Shown one piece after another: positions 49,337-58,375 of a stretch of DNA of 64,000 nucleotides. The stretch is from JBBRVW01 sp963784645. Its GTDB lineage: Bacteria; Actinomycetota; Actinomycetes; JACCUZ01. Position 1 is the first letter of the stretch. Each line of letters opens with the position of its first letter. The notes under the pieces were generated by a model. The model did no database searches and had not been told where the DNA came from. It saw only the letters and a list, made by a program, of their open reading frames with translations. A program made the position numbers and the translations under genes. Location of the stretch: NCBI GenBank assembly GCA_963784645.1, contig CAWARY010000011.1:1-64000 (forward strand), in the 5' to 3' direction.

Positions 49337-49926
49337 GACGGCCCCCGGCCCGACCCCCAGCGAGTCCGGCTGACCGGTGCGACGCGCAGGCCGGTGGCGG
49401 CGGTAGCGGCGGGGAAGCCCGCCGGTGTCCGGCGGAAGTGGTCGGTGAACCTCTGACCGAGCACACCGGCGGCAGCGAGCGGCACCGCCGCCACCGCGAG
49501 GTCCACCGGCTGGTGGTGCCGGACCAGCCCGGCGGCCGCGACCAGGGCCGCGAGCCCCACCAGCACCAGGCAGATGCCGCGGTGGAACCTGGCCGCCTCC
49601 GAGTGCGGCCACGGTTCCGTCGGCATGCTGATCTCCCGACCGTGGTGCGAGCCGGTGCAGGCGTCCTTCACCGGGCAGGCGTTGCAGATCGACGGCTTCG
49701 CCCGGTAGCTCTTCAGGCGCTGACCCGCGTCGTAGCCGGCCGGCCAGAGCATCTGGTCCTGCGGGCAGACCCACACGTCATGGACCGGGTGGTAGCGGAA
49801 ACCCGCCGTCCGGTAGCGGTCTGCCCGGGCGTGGCTGTGCCGCGCCAGCCGGTCGAGCGCCACCGCGACGGCGAGCAGGAAGCCGGCGTAGCAGGCGAAC
49901 AGGAGGACCTCGGGAGACCCGGTCAC
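49333..49926 (-). CDS. Membrane protein with Cys motif, norB neighbour
   Basis: 197 aa; TM near residues 5-22, then a soluble segment with VWVCPQDQMLWPAG and SICNACPVKDACTGSHHGRE (four Cys spaced like a zinc or iron-sulfur site), then two more TMs. The CxxCPxxxxC spacing recalls the C-terminal zinc site of IS1182-type transposases, but here it sits between TM helices. The GTG overlaps the norB stop (GTGA), so it is co-translated. It may bind metal for, or relay electrons to, the NO reductase. Confidence 0.7.
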   Translation of the reverse strand: MTGSPEVLLFACYAGFLLAVAVALDRLARHSHARADRYRTAGFRYHPVHDVWVCPQDQMLWPAGYDAGQRLKSYRAKPSICNACPVKDACTGSHHGREISMPTEPWPHSEAARFHRGICLVLVGLAALVAAAGLVRHHQPVDLAVAAVPLAAAGVLGQRFTDHFRRTPAGFPAATAATGLRVAPVSRTRWGSGRGPS

Positions 49927-52253
49927 TGGTCGCCGCCCGGCACGCCCGCAGCCACCGCGATCTCGGTGAACAAGACGTCGTCCGGCTCCTCGATCACCTG
50001 GTTGTCGACCCGATACCGGACGCCGAGCCAGCAGATCCACAGGAAGGGCAGCGCGCCACCGGCGATGAACACGACGTCCCCGGGCAGGCGCATCCACTCG
50101 ATCAGGCTGTTGCTGGGGTTGGTGATGAACTCGAGCTGCCGGGCCGCGAAGTACCCGTCGTTGACCGACTTGTAGAGCTGCAGGATCCCCAGCGGCAGCA
50201 GCGTCGCGAAGCACATCCACGCCAGCCCGATGTTGCACGACCAGAAGGACAGCTGGGCGAGCCGGTCCGGCCAGCGCTCCTGCGGAATCAGGTAGCGCAG
50301 GCAGAACAGCGCCAGCCCGATCGCGAGCATCCCGTAGACACCCATCATGGCGGCGTGGGCGTGGTTGGCCGTCAGCGCTGTGCCGATCTCGTAGTAGGAC
50401 ACGACGGGGAGGTTCACCAGGAAGCCGAAGATGCCGGCGCCGAGGAAGTTCCAGAACCCGACGGCCACCAGGAACATCACCGCCCAGCGGTGGGGGAACG
50501 GCGTCGTCGACGAGTTCTCCTGCCGGGAGCCGAGCTGCAGGAATGCCCAGGCCTCCACGGTGAGGAAGGTCAGCGGCAGCACCTCGGCAGCGGAGAAGAA
50601 CGCGCCCAGCGCCATCGTCTCTGCGGCTGTCCCGGAGAAGTACAGGTGGTGCATCGTGCCGATGACCCCGCCGACCGAGTACAGGATGATGTCGAGGTAG
50701 ATGATCGTCATGGCCACCCGCTGGCGGACGACACCGAGCAGCACGAACAGGTAGGCCACCAGGACCGTGGTGAAGATCTCCAGGAAGTCCTCGACCCAGA
50801 GGTGGACGACCATGAACCGCCAGAAGTCCGCGACGGTGTAGCTCGAGTCCGCGTTGGTGAGCAGACCGACCGCGTAGAAGGCCGGGATCGCCAGGCCGGT
50901 GTAGAAGAACAGCCAGGGCATGTTGATCCGGGACTGGTGGCGCAGGGCACCCCGCAGGCCGCGGAACAGCATGAAGGCCCAGAAGAACAGCGCCAGCGTC
51001 AGGAGCACCTGCCAGAGCCGACCCAGGTCGAGGTACTCCCAGCCCTGCATCCCGAGCGCGTGCAGGGACGGCGACAACCAGCCGTGGATGTCCAGGAGCT
51101 CGCCGGTGAGTGAGCCGAACACGACCAGGGCGAGAGCGCCCAGCAAGCCGTACGCGAGCCAGGACTGACGGCGCGGCTCGCGGCCCGAGATGATGGGGGC
51201 GAGGAACAGCCCGGTGGCGAGGAACGACGTGGCGGTCCAGAAGATCGCCAGCTGGACGTGCCAGGTGCGGACCAGGTTGTAGGGCAGCCAGCGCGCAAGG
51301 TCGAAGCCGAAGAAGCTGGTGAGGTCGGCCCGGTAGTGCTCGCTGGCCGCTCCGACCATCGTCTGGATGACGAAGAGCAGGCCGACCACCAGGAAGAAGT
51401 AGGCGCAGGCCCGCTGCGTGGGCGTGACGGCGACGTCGGCCGGCGGCCGGAAGGAGATGCTGTCGGCCTGTCGCCCACGCCAGCCCATCCGGTCGCCCCA
51501 GCGGCCGAACGCGGCGAACAGCGCGCCGATGCCGGCGAGCAGGACGATCAGGGACAGGACGCTCCAGACCACGACGTTGGCCGTCACGGTGTTCCCGACC
51601 AGCGCCTCAGGCGGCCAGTTGTTCGTGTAGGTGTAGTCCTTGTCCGGTCGCAGGGTGGAGCCCGCCCACGCCGACCAGGCGAAGTAGGCGGTCAGGGACC
51701 TGATCTCGGCCTTGTCGGTGATGGCCTCGGGCAGCAGGCCCTTGGAGGCGCTCTGCGGGCCGAAGTACGCCGTGTAGTGCTCGACCAGCCGGTCGAAGGC
51801 CGCCGCCTGGGCCGCGGTGTACGTGACGGTGTCCGACTCCGAGTCGTACCGGTTGGTCTTGAAGTCCGCGATCACGCGCGCACGTGCGGTGTCCGACGAC
51901 GGCCCGCCGTACGCCTTGTTCGCGAGCAGGGCAGCGCGATGGAGGTAGTCGGCGGTGAAGTCCGGACCGAGGTAGGCGCCGTGGCCGAAGATGGACCCGT
52001 ACTCCATCAGGCCCTTGCGCAGGAACAGGGCTTGACCGGCCCGGACGTCGTCGCCGGTGTAGACCACCCGGCCGTCAGGGGCTCGGACCTGTGCGGCGAT
52101 CGGCGGGTCGGCGGTGTACGCGCGATAGCCGAGGAAGCCGAGCACGGCCATGCCGAGCAGCAGGACGAGTGCGGTGACCTGGACCCACGCCCGGGAGACC
52201 AGGGCGTCCCCTCCGACCGGGTCGAGGCGCGGGGAAGGGGTCGAGACGGTCAT
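49923..52253 (-). CDS. norB: Quinol-dependent nitric oxide reductase (qNor)
   Basis: 776 aa with 14 predicted TMs. The N-terminal extension typical of qNor (about 220 residues with GLMEYGSIFGHGAYLGPDF) is present, and no cytochrome c motif is seen. Heme/FeB ligands and the active-site Glu lie in RTWHVQLAIFW, VVHLWVEDFLEIF, GTMHHLYFSG and ANHAHAAMMGVYG. It reduces 2 NO to N2O using quinol, for detoxification or denitrification. No norC, nir or nos genes are nearby, so NO defence is more likely. Divergent from a cupin gene. Confidence 0.95.
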   Translation of the reverse strand: MTVSTPSPRLDPVGGDALVSRAWVQVTALVLLLGMAVLGFLGYRAYTADPPIAAQVRAPDGRVVYTGDDVRAGQALFLRKGLMEYGSIFGHGAYLGPDFTADYLHRAALLANKAYGGPSSDTARARVIADFKTNRYDSESDTVTYTAAQAAAFDRLVEHYTAYFGPQSASKGLLPEAITDKAEIRSLTAYFAWSAWAGSTLRPDKDYTYTNNWPPEALVGNTVTANVVVWSVLSLIVLLAGIGALFAAFGRWGDRMGWRGRQADSISFRPPADVAVTPTQRACAYFFLVVGLLFVIQTMVGAASEHYRADLTSFFGFDLARWLPYNLVRTWHVQLAIFWTATSFLATGLFLAPIISGREPRRQSWLAYGLLGALALVVFGSLTGELLDIHGWLSPSLHALGMQGWEYLDLGRLWQVLLTLALFFWAFMLFRGLRGALRHQSRINMPWLFFYTGLAIPAFYAVGLLTNADSSYTVADFWRFMVVHLWVEDFLEIFTTVLVAYLFVLLGVVRQRVAMTIIYLDIILYSVGGVIGTMHHLYFSGTAAETMALGAFFSAAEVLPLTFLTVEAWAFLQLGSRQENSSTTPFPHRWAVMFLVAVGFWNFLGAGIFGFLVNLPVVSYYEIGTALTANHAHAAMMGVYGMLAIGLALFCLRYLIPQERWPDRLAQLSFWSCNIGLAWMCFATLLPLGILQLYKSVNDGYFAARQLEFITNPSNSLIEWMRLPGDVVFIAGGALPFLWICWLGVRYRVDNQVIEEPDDVLFTEIAVAAGVPGGDQ

Positions 52254-52339
52254 CGGTGCTCCCGGGCGACGGGTGGGGTCGGCATCGCGGGCCTTGCCGG
52301 ACGGCGGAGGCGGCCGGCCCGATGTGGGACGGTGCCGGT

Positions 52340-52672
52340 ATGCAGAAGTCCTCGTTGACCGCGCTTGCCCGCGAAGAGCTGACCCGCGCGCGGGCAGCGT
52401 CGAGTGGTCGCAGCTCCCAGACGGTCTACGGAGGGCACGAGCACGTGCTGCGCCAGACCGTCATCGCGCTGGCCGCGGGCCGCCGGCTCGACGAGCACGA
52501 GAACCCGGGCGAGGCAACGGTGCACGTGCTCACCGGGAGGGTCCGGCTCGGCGCCGGTGACGACAGCTGGGAGGGCTCCCCCGGCGACCTGCTGGTCGTG
52601 CCTGCCGAGCGGCACGAGCTCGAGGCGATCGAGGACTCGGCCGTGCTGCTCACGGTGGCCCTGCACCGCTGA
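52340..52672 (+). CDS. Cupin-domain protein
   Basis: 110 aa from the ATG at 52340: LRQTVIALAAGRRLDEHENP, ATVHVLTGRVRLGAG, SPGDLLVVPAERHELEAIED. This is a single small beta-barrel with the His/Glu metal-binding pattern (H-x-NP, H-E). It is divergent from norB across 86 bases, an arrangement seen with NO-response genes, where cupins may sense or buffer the ligand. Function inferred from context only. Confidence 0.8.
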   Translation: MQKSSLTALAREELTRARAASSGRSSQTVYGGHEHVLRQTVIALAAGRRLDEHENPGEATVHVLTGRVRLGAGDDSWEGSPGDLLVVPAERHELEAIEDSAVLLTVALHR

Positions 52673-53048
52673 CGCCCGGCGTAGCGCGGGCCGGGCGGCC
52701 CACCGTCGGTCTCCGTCGACAAGGGTCACGCCCGCCTCCGGTGCACCGCGTGGAAATCGACGCGCTGCCGGGTCCGGGGCAACAACTGGGGAGCCGGTGG
52801 TCCGGCTCGCTGCGAACCTAGGACTCGGCACCGTGCTCCGCAAGGGGAGCAGCGGGACCGGGGCCGGCAGGCGAGCGCGCGGAACATTCGGCACGGACCG
52901 GGACGTCCTGCCGCGACGCGGATGACGATCTGGTGGATCAGCCGGCATCGGGGTGCAACCAGGAGCATCCTCCAGGCGTCGTCTCAAGTACGCCGCAAGT
53001 CCCTCGCCAGGGGCGAGGAGCACGGTGGGACGGCCGAAGGAGGACCGC
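52673..53048. other. 376-bp interval without gene
   Basis: No credible coding frame on either strand. The right end carries a strong Shine-Dalgarno (GAAGGAGGA) for the next gene. The GC content is slightly lower around 52740-52800 and no strong hairpin was found. Confidence 0.5.
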
Positions 53049-53420
53049 ATGTCCAGCCAGCCCAGCGCGAGGCCCCGCTTCACCCTCACCTGTCCGGAGT
53101 GCCACGCCGAGGTGTCGCTGTCCGCGCGACGGCTGCTGGTCCGCGTCGACGAGGGCACGACGACCACCGGTGAGCTGCTCTGGACCTGCCTGTCCTGCGA
53201 CGCCACCGTCACGACCGGCCTCGACGCCGCCGCGGTCGCCGTCCTCGTCATGGGCGGGGCCACCCACCTCAGCCTGACCACGCCGTCGGCCGAGCCGCTG
53301 GAGCGGGTGCCGGCCGCGGTGGGCACCCTGCCGCCGCTGACCCACGACGACCTGCTCGACCTGCACGGCGCGCTGGCCTGCGACTCCTGGTTCCAGGAGC
53401 TGGTGTCCGAGGAGGGCTGA
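53049..53420 (+). CDS. Zinc-ribbon protein of unknown function
   Basis: 123 aa; RFTLTCPECHAEVSLSARRL and LLWTCLSCDATVTTGLDAAA give two C-x2-C pairs, followed by an acidic helical C-terminus with LTHDDLLDLHGALACDSWF. GGAGG six bases before the ATG makes the start certain. It resembles the small ribbon protein at 33704-34003 only in the metal site. Role unknown. Confidence 0.75.
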   Translation: MSSQPSARPRFTLTCPECHAEVSLSARRLLVRVDEGTTTTGELLWTCLSCDATVTTGLDAAAVAVLVMGGATHLSLTTPSAEPLERVPAAVGTLPPLTHDDLLDLHGALACDSWFQELVSEEG

Positions 53421-53430
53421 CCGAGCCGGA

Positions 53431-54564
53431 CTACGTCGCCGGCCTGGCGGCGTCCCGAGCCCGCGACACCTGCGCCAGCAGCTCGCGCTCGCGCGCCGGG
53501 AAGTCGGGCACATCCAGCCCGCGCTCCAGCCGGTCGCGGAGGAAAGCCAGCTCGGTGGCGGCGTGCTGGAACTCCCGCAGCGCCGTCGCCGGCCCGCCGC
53601 CGTACCGGCCGAGCACCCAGTCCTGCGCCTGCCGTCGCCGTCGCAGGGACGCGATCATCGGCACGTCGCCCGGGTCCAGCCAGCCCGCCTCGACGTACGC
53701 CGGCAGCCGGGCCGCCACGGTCGCTCCCTCGCGGCGGCGCGACCAGAGGGCGATGCCGACCGCGAGGCCGAAGACCGGCAGCATCACGAGCAGGTAGCCG
53801 GTGAAGAACCCCTGGATGCCGGACAACGACGACAGGTTCCAGGCACCGTGCAGGACGACGGCGAGCAGGTAGCCGACCAGCGGCGCCACGACGCGCAGCC
53901 CCCGGCGGGGCGTGCGGGCGGCGATCCCGAGCCCGATGCCGGTCATCGTCGTGAAGAGCGGGTGCGCGAACGGCGACAGGATGCCGCGCAGCAGGAAGGT
54001 GAAGCCGGCCGCGAAGAGTCCGGTGGCCAGCCCCTCCTCCTGCCCCGCCAGGAACGCGCGACCGAAGTAGAGGACGTTCTCGGTGAAGGCGAACCCGACG
54101 CCCGACAGGCCAGCCAGGACGATGCCGTCGACGACGCCGTCGAACTCACGCCGACGGAACAGCAGCACGAGCAGCACGGCCGCGCCCTTCGCGGCTTCCT
54201 CGACCCACGGCGCGACGAGCACCGCCGTCGTGTCCATCCCGCCACCGCCACCGGTGCGGGCGATGGCGATGAGACTTGCCGTGTTGAGCACGGCCGCGAC
54301 CAGCGCCGCCACCGTCGCGCCCCAGAAGAACGCGAACAGCAGCACCGACCGCGGTTCCGGCTCGTAGCGGTCCAGCCAGCGGTACGCCGCCAGCACGACC
54401 GGGAGCGGCAGCAGGGCGAGCGAGACGCCGATGAGGAACCCCAGCACGCCGGTGTCGTGGGTGACGGTGCCGAGCAGCACCAGACCCGACGCCCCCATCA
54501 CCAGGACGAGAAAGCCCATGAGCAGCCCGCGCCGCAACCGCGGCCATCCATCGGTCGATCCCAC
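53431..54564 (-). CDS. PrsW-family intramembrane metalloprotease
   Basis: 377 aa, eight TMs. Motifs of PrsW/CPBP-like proteases are in place: APWVEEAAKGAAVL (EExxK), FAFTENVLYFGRAF, LSPFAHPLFTTMTG and VLHGAWN (catalytic His and Asn). A charged helical C-terminal domain (about 300-377) is cytoplasmic. Family members cleave anti-sigma factors at the membrane; no sigma/anti-sigma pair is nearby. Convergent with the zinc-ribbon gene. Confidence 0.9.
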   Translation of the reverse strand: MGSTDGWPRLRRGLLMGFLVLVMGASGLVLLGTVTHDTGVLGFLIGVSLALLPLPVVLAAYRWLDRYEPEPRSVLLFAFFWGATVAALVAAVLNTASLIAIARTGGGGGMDTTAVLVAPWVEEAAKGAAVLLVLLFRRREFDGVVDGIVLAGLSGVGFAFTENVLYFGRAFLAGQEEGLATGLFAAGFTFLLRGILSPFAHPLFTTMTGIGLGIAARTPRRGLRVVAPLVGYLLAVVLHGAWNLSSLSGIQGFFTGYLLVMLPVFGLAVGIALWSRRREGATVAARLPAYVEAGWLDPGDVPMIASLRRRRQAQDWVLGRYGGGPATALREFQHAATELAFLRDRLERGLDVPDFPARERELLAQVSRARDAARPAT

Positions 54565-54754
54565 CGGGGGAGCCTAGCCAGCGGCGCTGGTCGCCACCCT
54601 CCACCGCTGTCCCGACCGCGGCGCGGAATCCGTGCCGTTCGTGGGGATTGCCGGTGCGACGCAGGGGAACGGACCGTCGAGGACGGGGGCCGGCCTACGG
54701 CAGGGGACGCCGGTCCCCGTCCCACGGCGGGCGTCGCCCCACTAGCCTCCGGCC

Positions 54755-56122
54755 ATGTCCACAGGTTCCTCGGTCGACCCGGCGCGCGTCGCAGCTCTCA
54801 GCGCAGTGGAGAACGACCGCTTCGCCAGCACCCACCCGCGCAGCCGCGAGATCTTCGAGCGAGCCCGCGCCGTCATGCCGGGCGGCGTCCCGATGAGCTG
54901 GATGGTCAAGTGGCCCGGGGCCTTCCCGGTCTTCGTCGCCGAGGCGTCCGGGGCACACTTCCGGGACGTCGACGGCCACGACTACGTCGACCTGTGCCTC
55001 GGCGACACGGGGGCGATGACCGGGCACTCACCGCCACCCACGGTCGCCACGGTGCGCGAGCAGGTCGGCCGCGGCATCACCGCGATGCTGCCGACCGAGG
55101 ACGCGGTGGTGGTGGCCGAGGAGCTGCGGCGCCGGTTCGGGCTGCCCCTGTGGCAGTTCACGCTGTCGGCCACCGATGCCAACCGGCACGTCATCCGCTA
55201 CGCCCGGCACGTCACGGGTCGGCGGAAGGTCGTCGTGCACGACTACTGCTACCACGGCAGCGTCGACGAGACGTTCGCGACGCTGGACGAGAACGGCCGC
55301 ACGGTGGCTCGCCGCGGCAACATCGGACCGCCCGTCGACCCCGCCGAGACGACGTGGGTGGTCGAGTTCAACGACGTCGACGGCCTCGAGCAGGCCCTCG
55401 CCAGTGGCGAGATCGCCTGCGTCCTCGTCGAGCCGGCCCTCACCAACGTGGGCATCGTCCTGCCCGACCCCGGCTACCACGACGCGCTTCGCGAGCTGAC
55501 CCGGCGCCACGACGTGCTGCTGGTCATCGACGAGACGCACACCCTGTCCGCCGGCCCGGGCGGCTACACCCGCGCGCACGGCCTCGAGCCGGACCTCATG
55601 ACGATGGGCAAGGCCATCGCCGGGGGGATCCCGGCCGGCGCCTTCGGCATGACCCGGGAGGTCGCCGACCGGATCGCTGCCGCCATCGAGCTCGAGGACA
55701 TCGACGTCGGCGGCATCGGCGGCACGCTCGCGGGCAACGCGCTGTCGCTGGCCGCCATGCGCACGACCCTGACCGAGGTGCTCACCGAGGAGGCCTACGG
55801 CCGGATGCTCCCGCTCGGCGACCGCTGGGCCGACGGCGTCGACGCCGGCATCGCTGCGCACGGGCTGCCGTGGCAGTGCAACCGCCTGGGCGCGCGCGGC
55901 GAGTACACCTTCACCGCGACCGCTCCGCGCACCGGCGCGGAGGCACACGCCGGAGGTGACTTCGCCCTCGAGCAGCTGCTGCACCTCTGGGCGCTCAACC
56001 GAGGCGTCCTGCTCACGCCGTTCCACAACATGGCGCTGATGTCGCCGGCCACGACCGAGGCCGACGTCGACCGGCACACCGAGGTGTTCCGCGAGCTGCT
56101 CGCCGCGTTGACCGGCCCCTGA
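54755..56122 (+). CDS. Class III PLP aminotransferase (GSA-aminomutase-like)
   Basis: 455 aa: RARAVMPGGVPMSWMVKWPG, DVDGHDYVDLCLGDTGAMTG, FTLSATDANRHVIRYARHVT, VVHDYCYHGSVDE, VLLVIDETHTLSAGPGGYTR and the PLP lysine in MTMGKAIAGGIPAGAFG. The family pattern GTEAN of GSA-type enzymes is here SATDAN. With no heme genes near, it more likely transaminates an amino ketone or beta-amino acid. Monocistronic, with an inverted repeat just downstream. Confidence 0.88.
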   Translation: MSTGSSVDPARVAALSAVENDRFASTHPRSREIFERARAVMPGGVPMSWMVKWPGAFPVFVAEASGAHFRDVDGHDYVDLCLGDTGAMTGHSPPPTVATVREQVGRGITAMLPTEDAVVVAEELRRRFGLPLWQFTLSATDANRHVIRYARHVTGRRKVVVHDYCYHGSVDETFATLDENGRTVARRGNIGPPVDPAETTWVVEFNDVDGLEQALASGEIACVLVEPALTNVGIVLPDPGYHDALRELTRRHDVLLVIDETHTLSAGPGGYTRAHGLEPDLMTMGKAIAGGIPAGAFGMTREVADRIAAAIELEDIDVGGIGGTLAGNALSLAAMRTTLTEVLTEEAYGRMLPLGDRWADGVDAGIAAHGLPWQCNRLGARGEYTFTATAPRTGAEAHAGGDFALEQLLHLWALNRGVLLTPFHNMALMSPATTEADVDRHTEVFRELLAALTGP

Positions 56123-56192
56123 TGCTGATGACCCGATGACCCGTCCGTGTACCGATGACAGCGCACAGTCACCCCTCTGGGCCACTCCGGGA

Positions 56193-56210
56193 ATGACCCG
56201 GGTGGGTCAT
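56193..56210. promoter_or_regulatory. 18-bp inverted repeat between aminotransferase and small gene
   Basis: ATGACCCGGGTGGGTCAT has 7-bp arms around GGGT. It lies about 70 bases after the aminotransferase stop and 94 before the small gene start; no T-run follows. A regulator site or weak terminator are both possible. Confidence 0.4.
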
Positions 56211-56303
56211 GGTGGGGCGAAGTCGGGCATACCTAGGCTGGTGGCCACCGACCGGCGACCCGATGCCGGCCACCCCGGAGCGCAGACGAGGAGGGCCGGA
56301 CCT

Positions 56304-56483
56304 GTGGTCCCCACCGCCGACGGCCGCCTTCAGGACCCGCAGGCTCTCGACGAGATCGAGCTGTACGGCGACCTCGTCATCGCCGCCTCCGCCTCCGACG
56401 ACCCGCTGAGCCCGGACCAGATCGACCAGGTGCTCGGCCTCCGTGAGCAGGGCAGCCCCCGCTCCGGCCGCTCCGCCTCCTGA
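56304..56483 (+). CDS. Small conserved actinobacterial protein
   Basis: 59 aa starting VVPTADGRLQDPQALDEIEL and continuing YGDLVIAASASDDPLSPDQI and DQVLGL. The EIELYGDLVIAAS-x-SD-PL-x-QID pattern is familiar from short actinobacterial hypotheticals, usually 40-60 aa. GAGGAGG precedes the GTG at 56304 by nine bases. Function unknown. Confidence 0.65.
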   Translation: MVPTADGRLQDPQALDEIELYGDLVIAASASDDPLSPDQIDQVLGLREQGSPRSGRSAS

Positions 56484-56638
56484 CCCCCCGTCCGGTGCCT
56501 CGGCGTCCCGCCGTGGTGCGGACCCGTCGACTCCCGACCCCGGATTGCGGGGCAGCGCCCCGTTGGCCCTAGCATCCTGACCCGGACGTGACCCTTCGCC
56601 GAACGTGCCTGTCCTGACGCTTCCCAACGGGAGACTCC

Positions 56639-57253
56639 GTGCGCTTCACCCCTCGCAACAACGTCTTCTACGGACTGTTCGCCAGCTCGGGCCAGAACCT
56701 GGTAGTCGGAGCCGGCCTGCTCAAGGAGCTGCTCGGCGCCGACCAGAGCGAGCGCAAGGCCATCGCGGAGAAGATGCGGGCCGCCGAGCACGCCGGTGAC
56801 GAGGCCACGCACGCCATCATGCGCGAGCTGAACGAGACGTTCATCACGCCGTTCGACCGCGAGGACATCTACCGCCTGGCGTCCTCCCTGGACGACGTCA
56901 TGGACGCGATGGAGGCGGCTGTCGACCTCGTGGTGCTCTACAACATCGGCGAGCTGCCGATGGAGGTCGCCGACCAGGTCGAGGTGCTGGAGCGGGCGGC
57001 GGAGCTCACCGCCGAGGCCATGCCCAAGCTGCGGTCGATGAAGGACCTCACGGAGTTCTGGATCGAGCTGAACCGGCTCGAGAACCAGGCCGACCAGGTC
57101 TACCGCCGGCTCCTCGCCCGCCTGTTCAACGGCGACTACGACGCCCTGACGGTGCTCAAGCTCAAGGAGGTCGTCGACCAGCTCGAAGGGGCGGCCGACG
57201 CCTTCGAGCACGTGGCGAACACGGTCGAGACGATCGCCGTCAAGGAGTCCTGA
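56639..57253 (+). CDS. DUF47/PhoU-like phosphate transport regulator
   Basis: 204 aa, all helical: RFTPRNNVFYGLFASSGQNL, KMRAAEHAGDEATHAIMREL, TPFDREDIYRLASSLDDVMD, NRLENQADQVYRRLLARLF. The E-x4-D and D-x3-D metal-binding helices match DUF47, the PhoU-like partner of Pit transporters. The GTG at 56639 starts the conserved region. It is 3 bases upstream of the Pit gene and probably gates it. Confidence 0.92.
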   Translation: MRFTPRNNVFYGLFASSGQNLVVGAGLLKELLGADQSERKAIAEKMRAAEHAGDEATHAIMRELNETFITPFDREDIYRLASSLDDVMDAMEAAVDLVVLYNIGELPMEVADQVEVLERAAELTAEAMPKLRSMKDLTEFWIELNRLENQADQVYRRLLARLFNGDYDALTVLKLKEVVDQLEGAADAFEHVANTVETIAVKES

Positions 57254-57256
57254 CCG

Positions 57257-58249
57257 GTGGAGCTCGCCACCATCATCGCGGTCATCACGATCGCGTTGGT
57301 CTTCGACTACACCAACGGCTTCCACGACGCGGCGAACGCCATCGCCACGTCGATCTCGACCCGGGCGCTGACCCCACGGGTGGCGCTCCTGCTGGCGGCG
57401 GTCATGAACTTCGTGGGTGCCTTCCTCGGCACCAAGGTCGCGAAGACGGTGTTCTCGGTGCTCGAACCGCCCTCCGGTGAGCACGCCCTGGTGGTGGTCT
57501 TCGCCGCACTCACCGGCGCCATCACCTGGAACCTCCTCACGTGGTACTTCGGCCTGCCGTCCTCGTCGTCGCACGCGCTCATCGGCGGGCTCGTCGGCGC
57601 CGGGATCGCCGGCTCGGTGTCGGTGCAGTGGGACGCGGTCGTGCAGAAGGTCGTCATTCCGATGCTGATCTCGCCGGTGGTCGGCGGTCTGCTCGCCTTC
57701 ACCCTCACGGTCGCGATCCTGTGGGCGTTCAAGGATGCCCGTCCCGGGCCCACCAACCGCGGGTTCCGTATCGCCCAGTCGGTGTCGGCGTCCGCGATGG
57801 CACTGGGGCACGGCCTGCAGGACGCGCAGAAGACGATGGGTGTGATCGTGCTCGCCCTGGTGACCGGCGGCTACCAGGACGGCTTCGACATCCCCTGGTG
57901 GGTGGTCGTCCTGTCGGCCGGCGCGATCTCGCTGGGCACCTACTCCGGCGGCTGGCGCATCATGCGCACCCTGGGGCGGCGGATCATCCACATCGACCCG
58001 CCCCGCGGGTTCGCGGCCGAGTCGGTCGCCGCGTCGGTGCTGTACACGACGGCGTACGTGTTCGAGGCGCCCATCTCGACGACCCAGATCATCACCGGGT
58101 CGATCATGGGCGCCGGCGCCACCCAGGGGCGCAAGGCGGTGCGGTGGAACGTCGCCGGCAACATCCTGGTGGCGTGGGTGCTCACGATCCCGATGGCCGC
58201 CCTCGTCGCCGCACTGGTCTACGAGGTCGTGCACGTCATCATCGAGTGA
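57257..58249 (+). CDS. pitA: Low-affinity inorganic phosphate transporter (Pit)
   Basis: 330 aa, about ten TMs with the two inverted Pit signatures: FDYTNGFHDAANAIATSIST near the N-terminus and ALGHGLQDAQKTMGVIVLAL in the second half, plus LPSSSSHALIGGLVGAGIAG and FEAPISTTQIITGSIMGAGA. It would carry metal-phosphate with protons and complements the high-affinity PstSCAB encoded convergently. Confidence 0.95.
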   Translation: MELATIIAVITIALVFDYTNGFHDAANAIATSISTRALTPRVALLLAAVMNFVGAFLGTKVAKTVFSVLEPPSGEHALVVVFAALTGAITWNLLTWYFGLPSSSSHALIGGLVGAGIAGSVSVQWDAVVQKVVIPMLISPVVGGLLAFTLTVAILWAFKDARPGPTNRGFRIAQSVSASAMALGHGLQDAQKTMGVIVLALVTGGYQDGFDIPWWVVVLSAGAISLGTYSGGWRIMRTLGRRIIHIDPPRGFAAESVAASVLYTTAYVFEAPISTTQIITGSIMGAGATQGRKAVRWNVAGNILVAWVLTIPMAALVAALVYEVVHVIIE

Positions 58250-58267
58250 GACCCGGCCCGCGACCCT

Positions 58268-58375
58268 GACCCGTACGGCCCCCAGAACCTCGTTTGCGAC
58301 CTGGTTCCCCGACTCGCCGCGTCCGGCGGCGGCGTGTCGGGGGCTCAGGTAGCAAACGAGCGGGGTGTACGGGTC
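58268..58375. repeat. 108-bp imperfect palindrome between convergent pit and pstB
   Basis: Nested arms pair over almost the whole length: GACCCGTAC/GTACGGGTC (58268-58276 with 58367-58375), CTCGTTTGC/GCAAACGAG (58289-58297 with 58352-58360), ACCTG/CAGGT and CCCCGAC/GTCGGGG (58307-58313 with 58336-58342). The right arm contains the last bases of the pstB stop. It should act as a bidirectional terminator. Its size and base-paired order also resemble a small palindromic mobile element. Confidence 0.85.
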
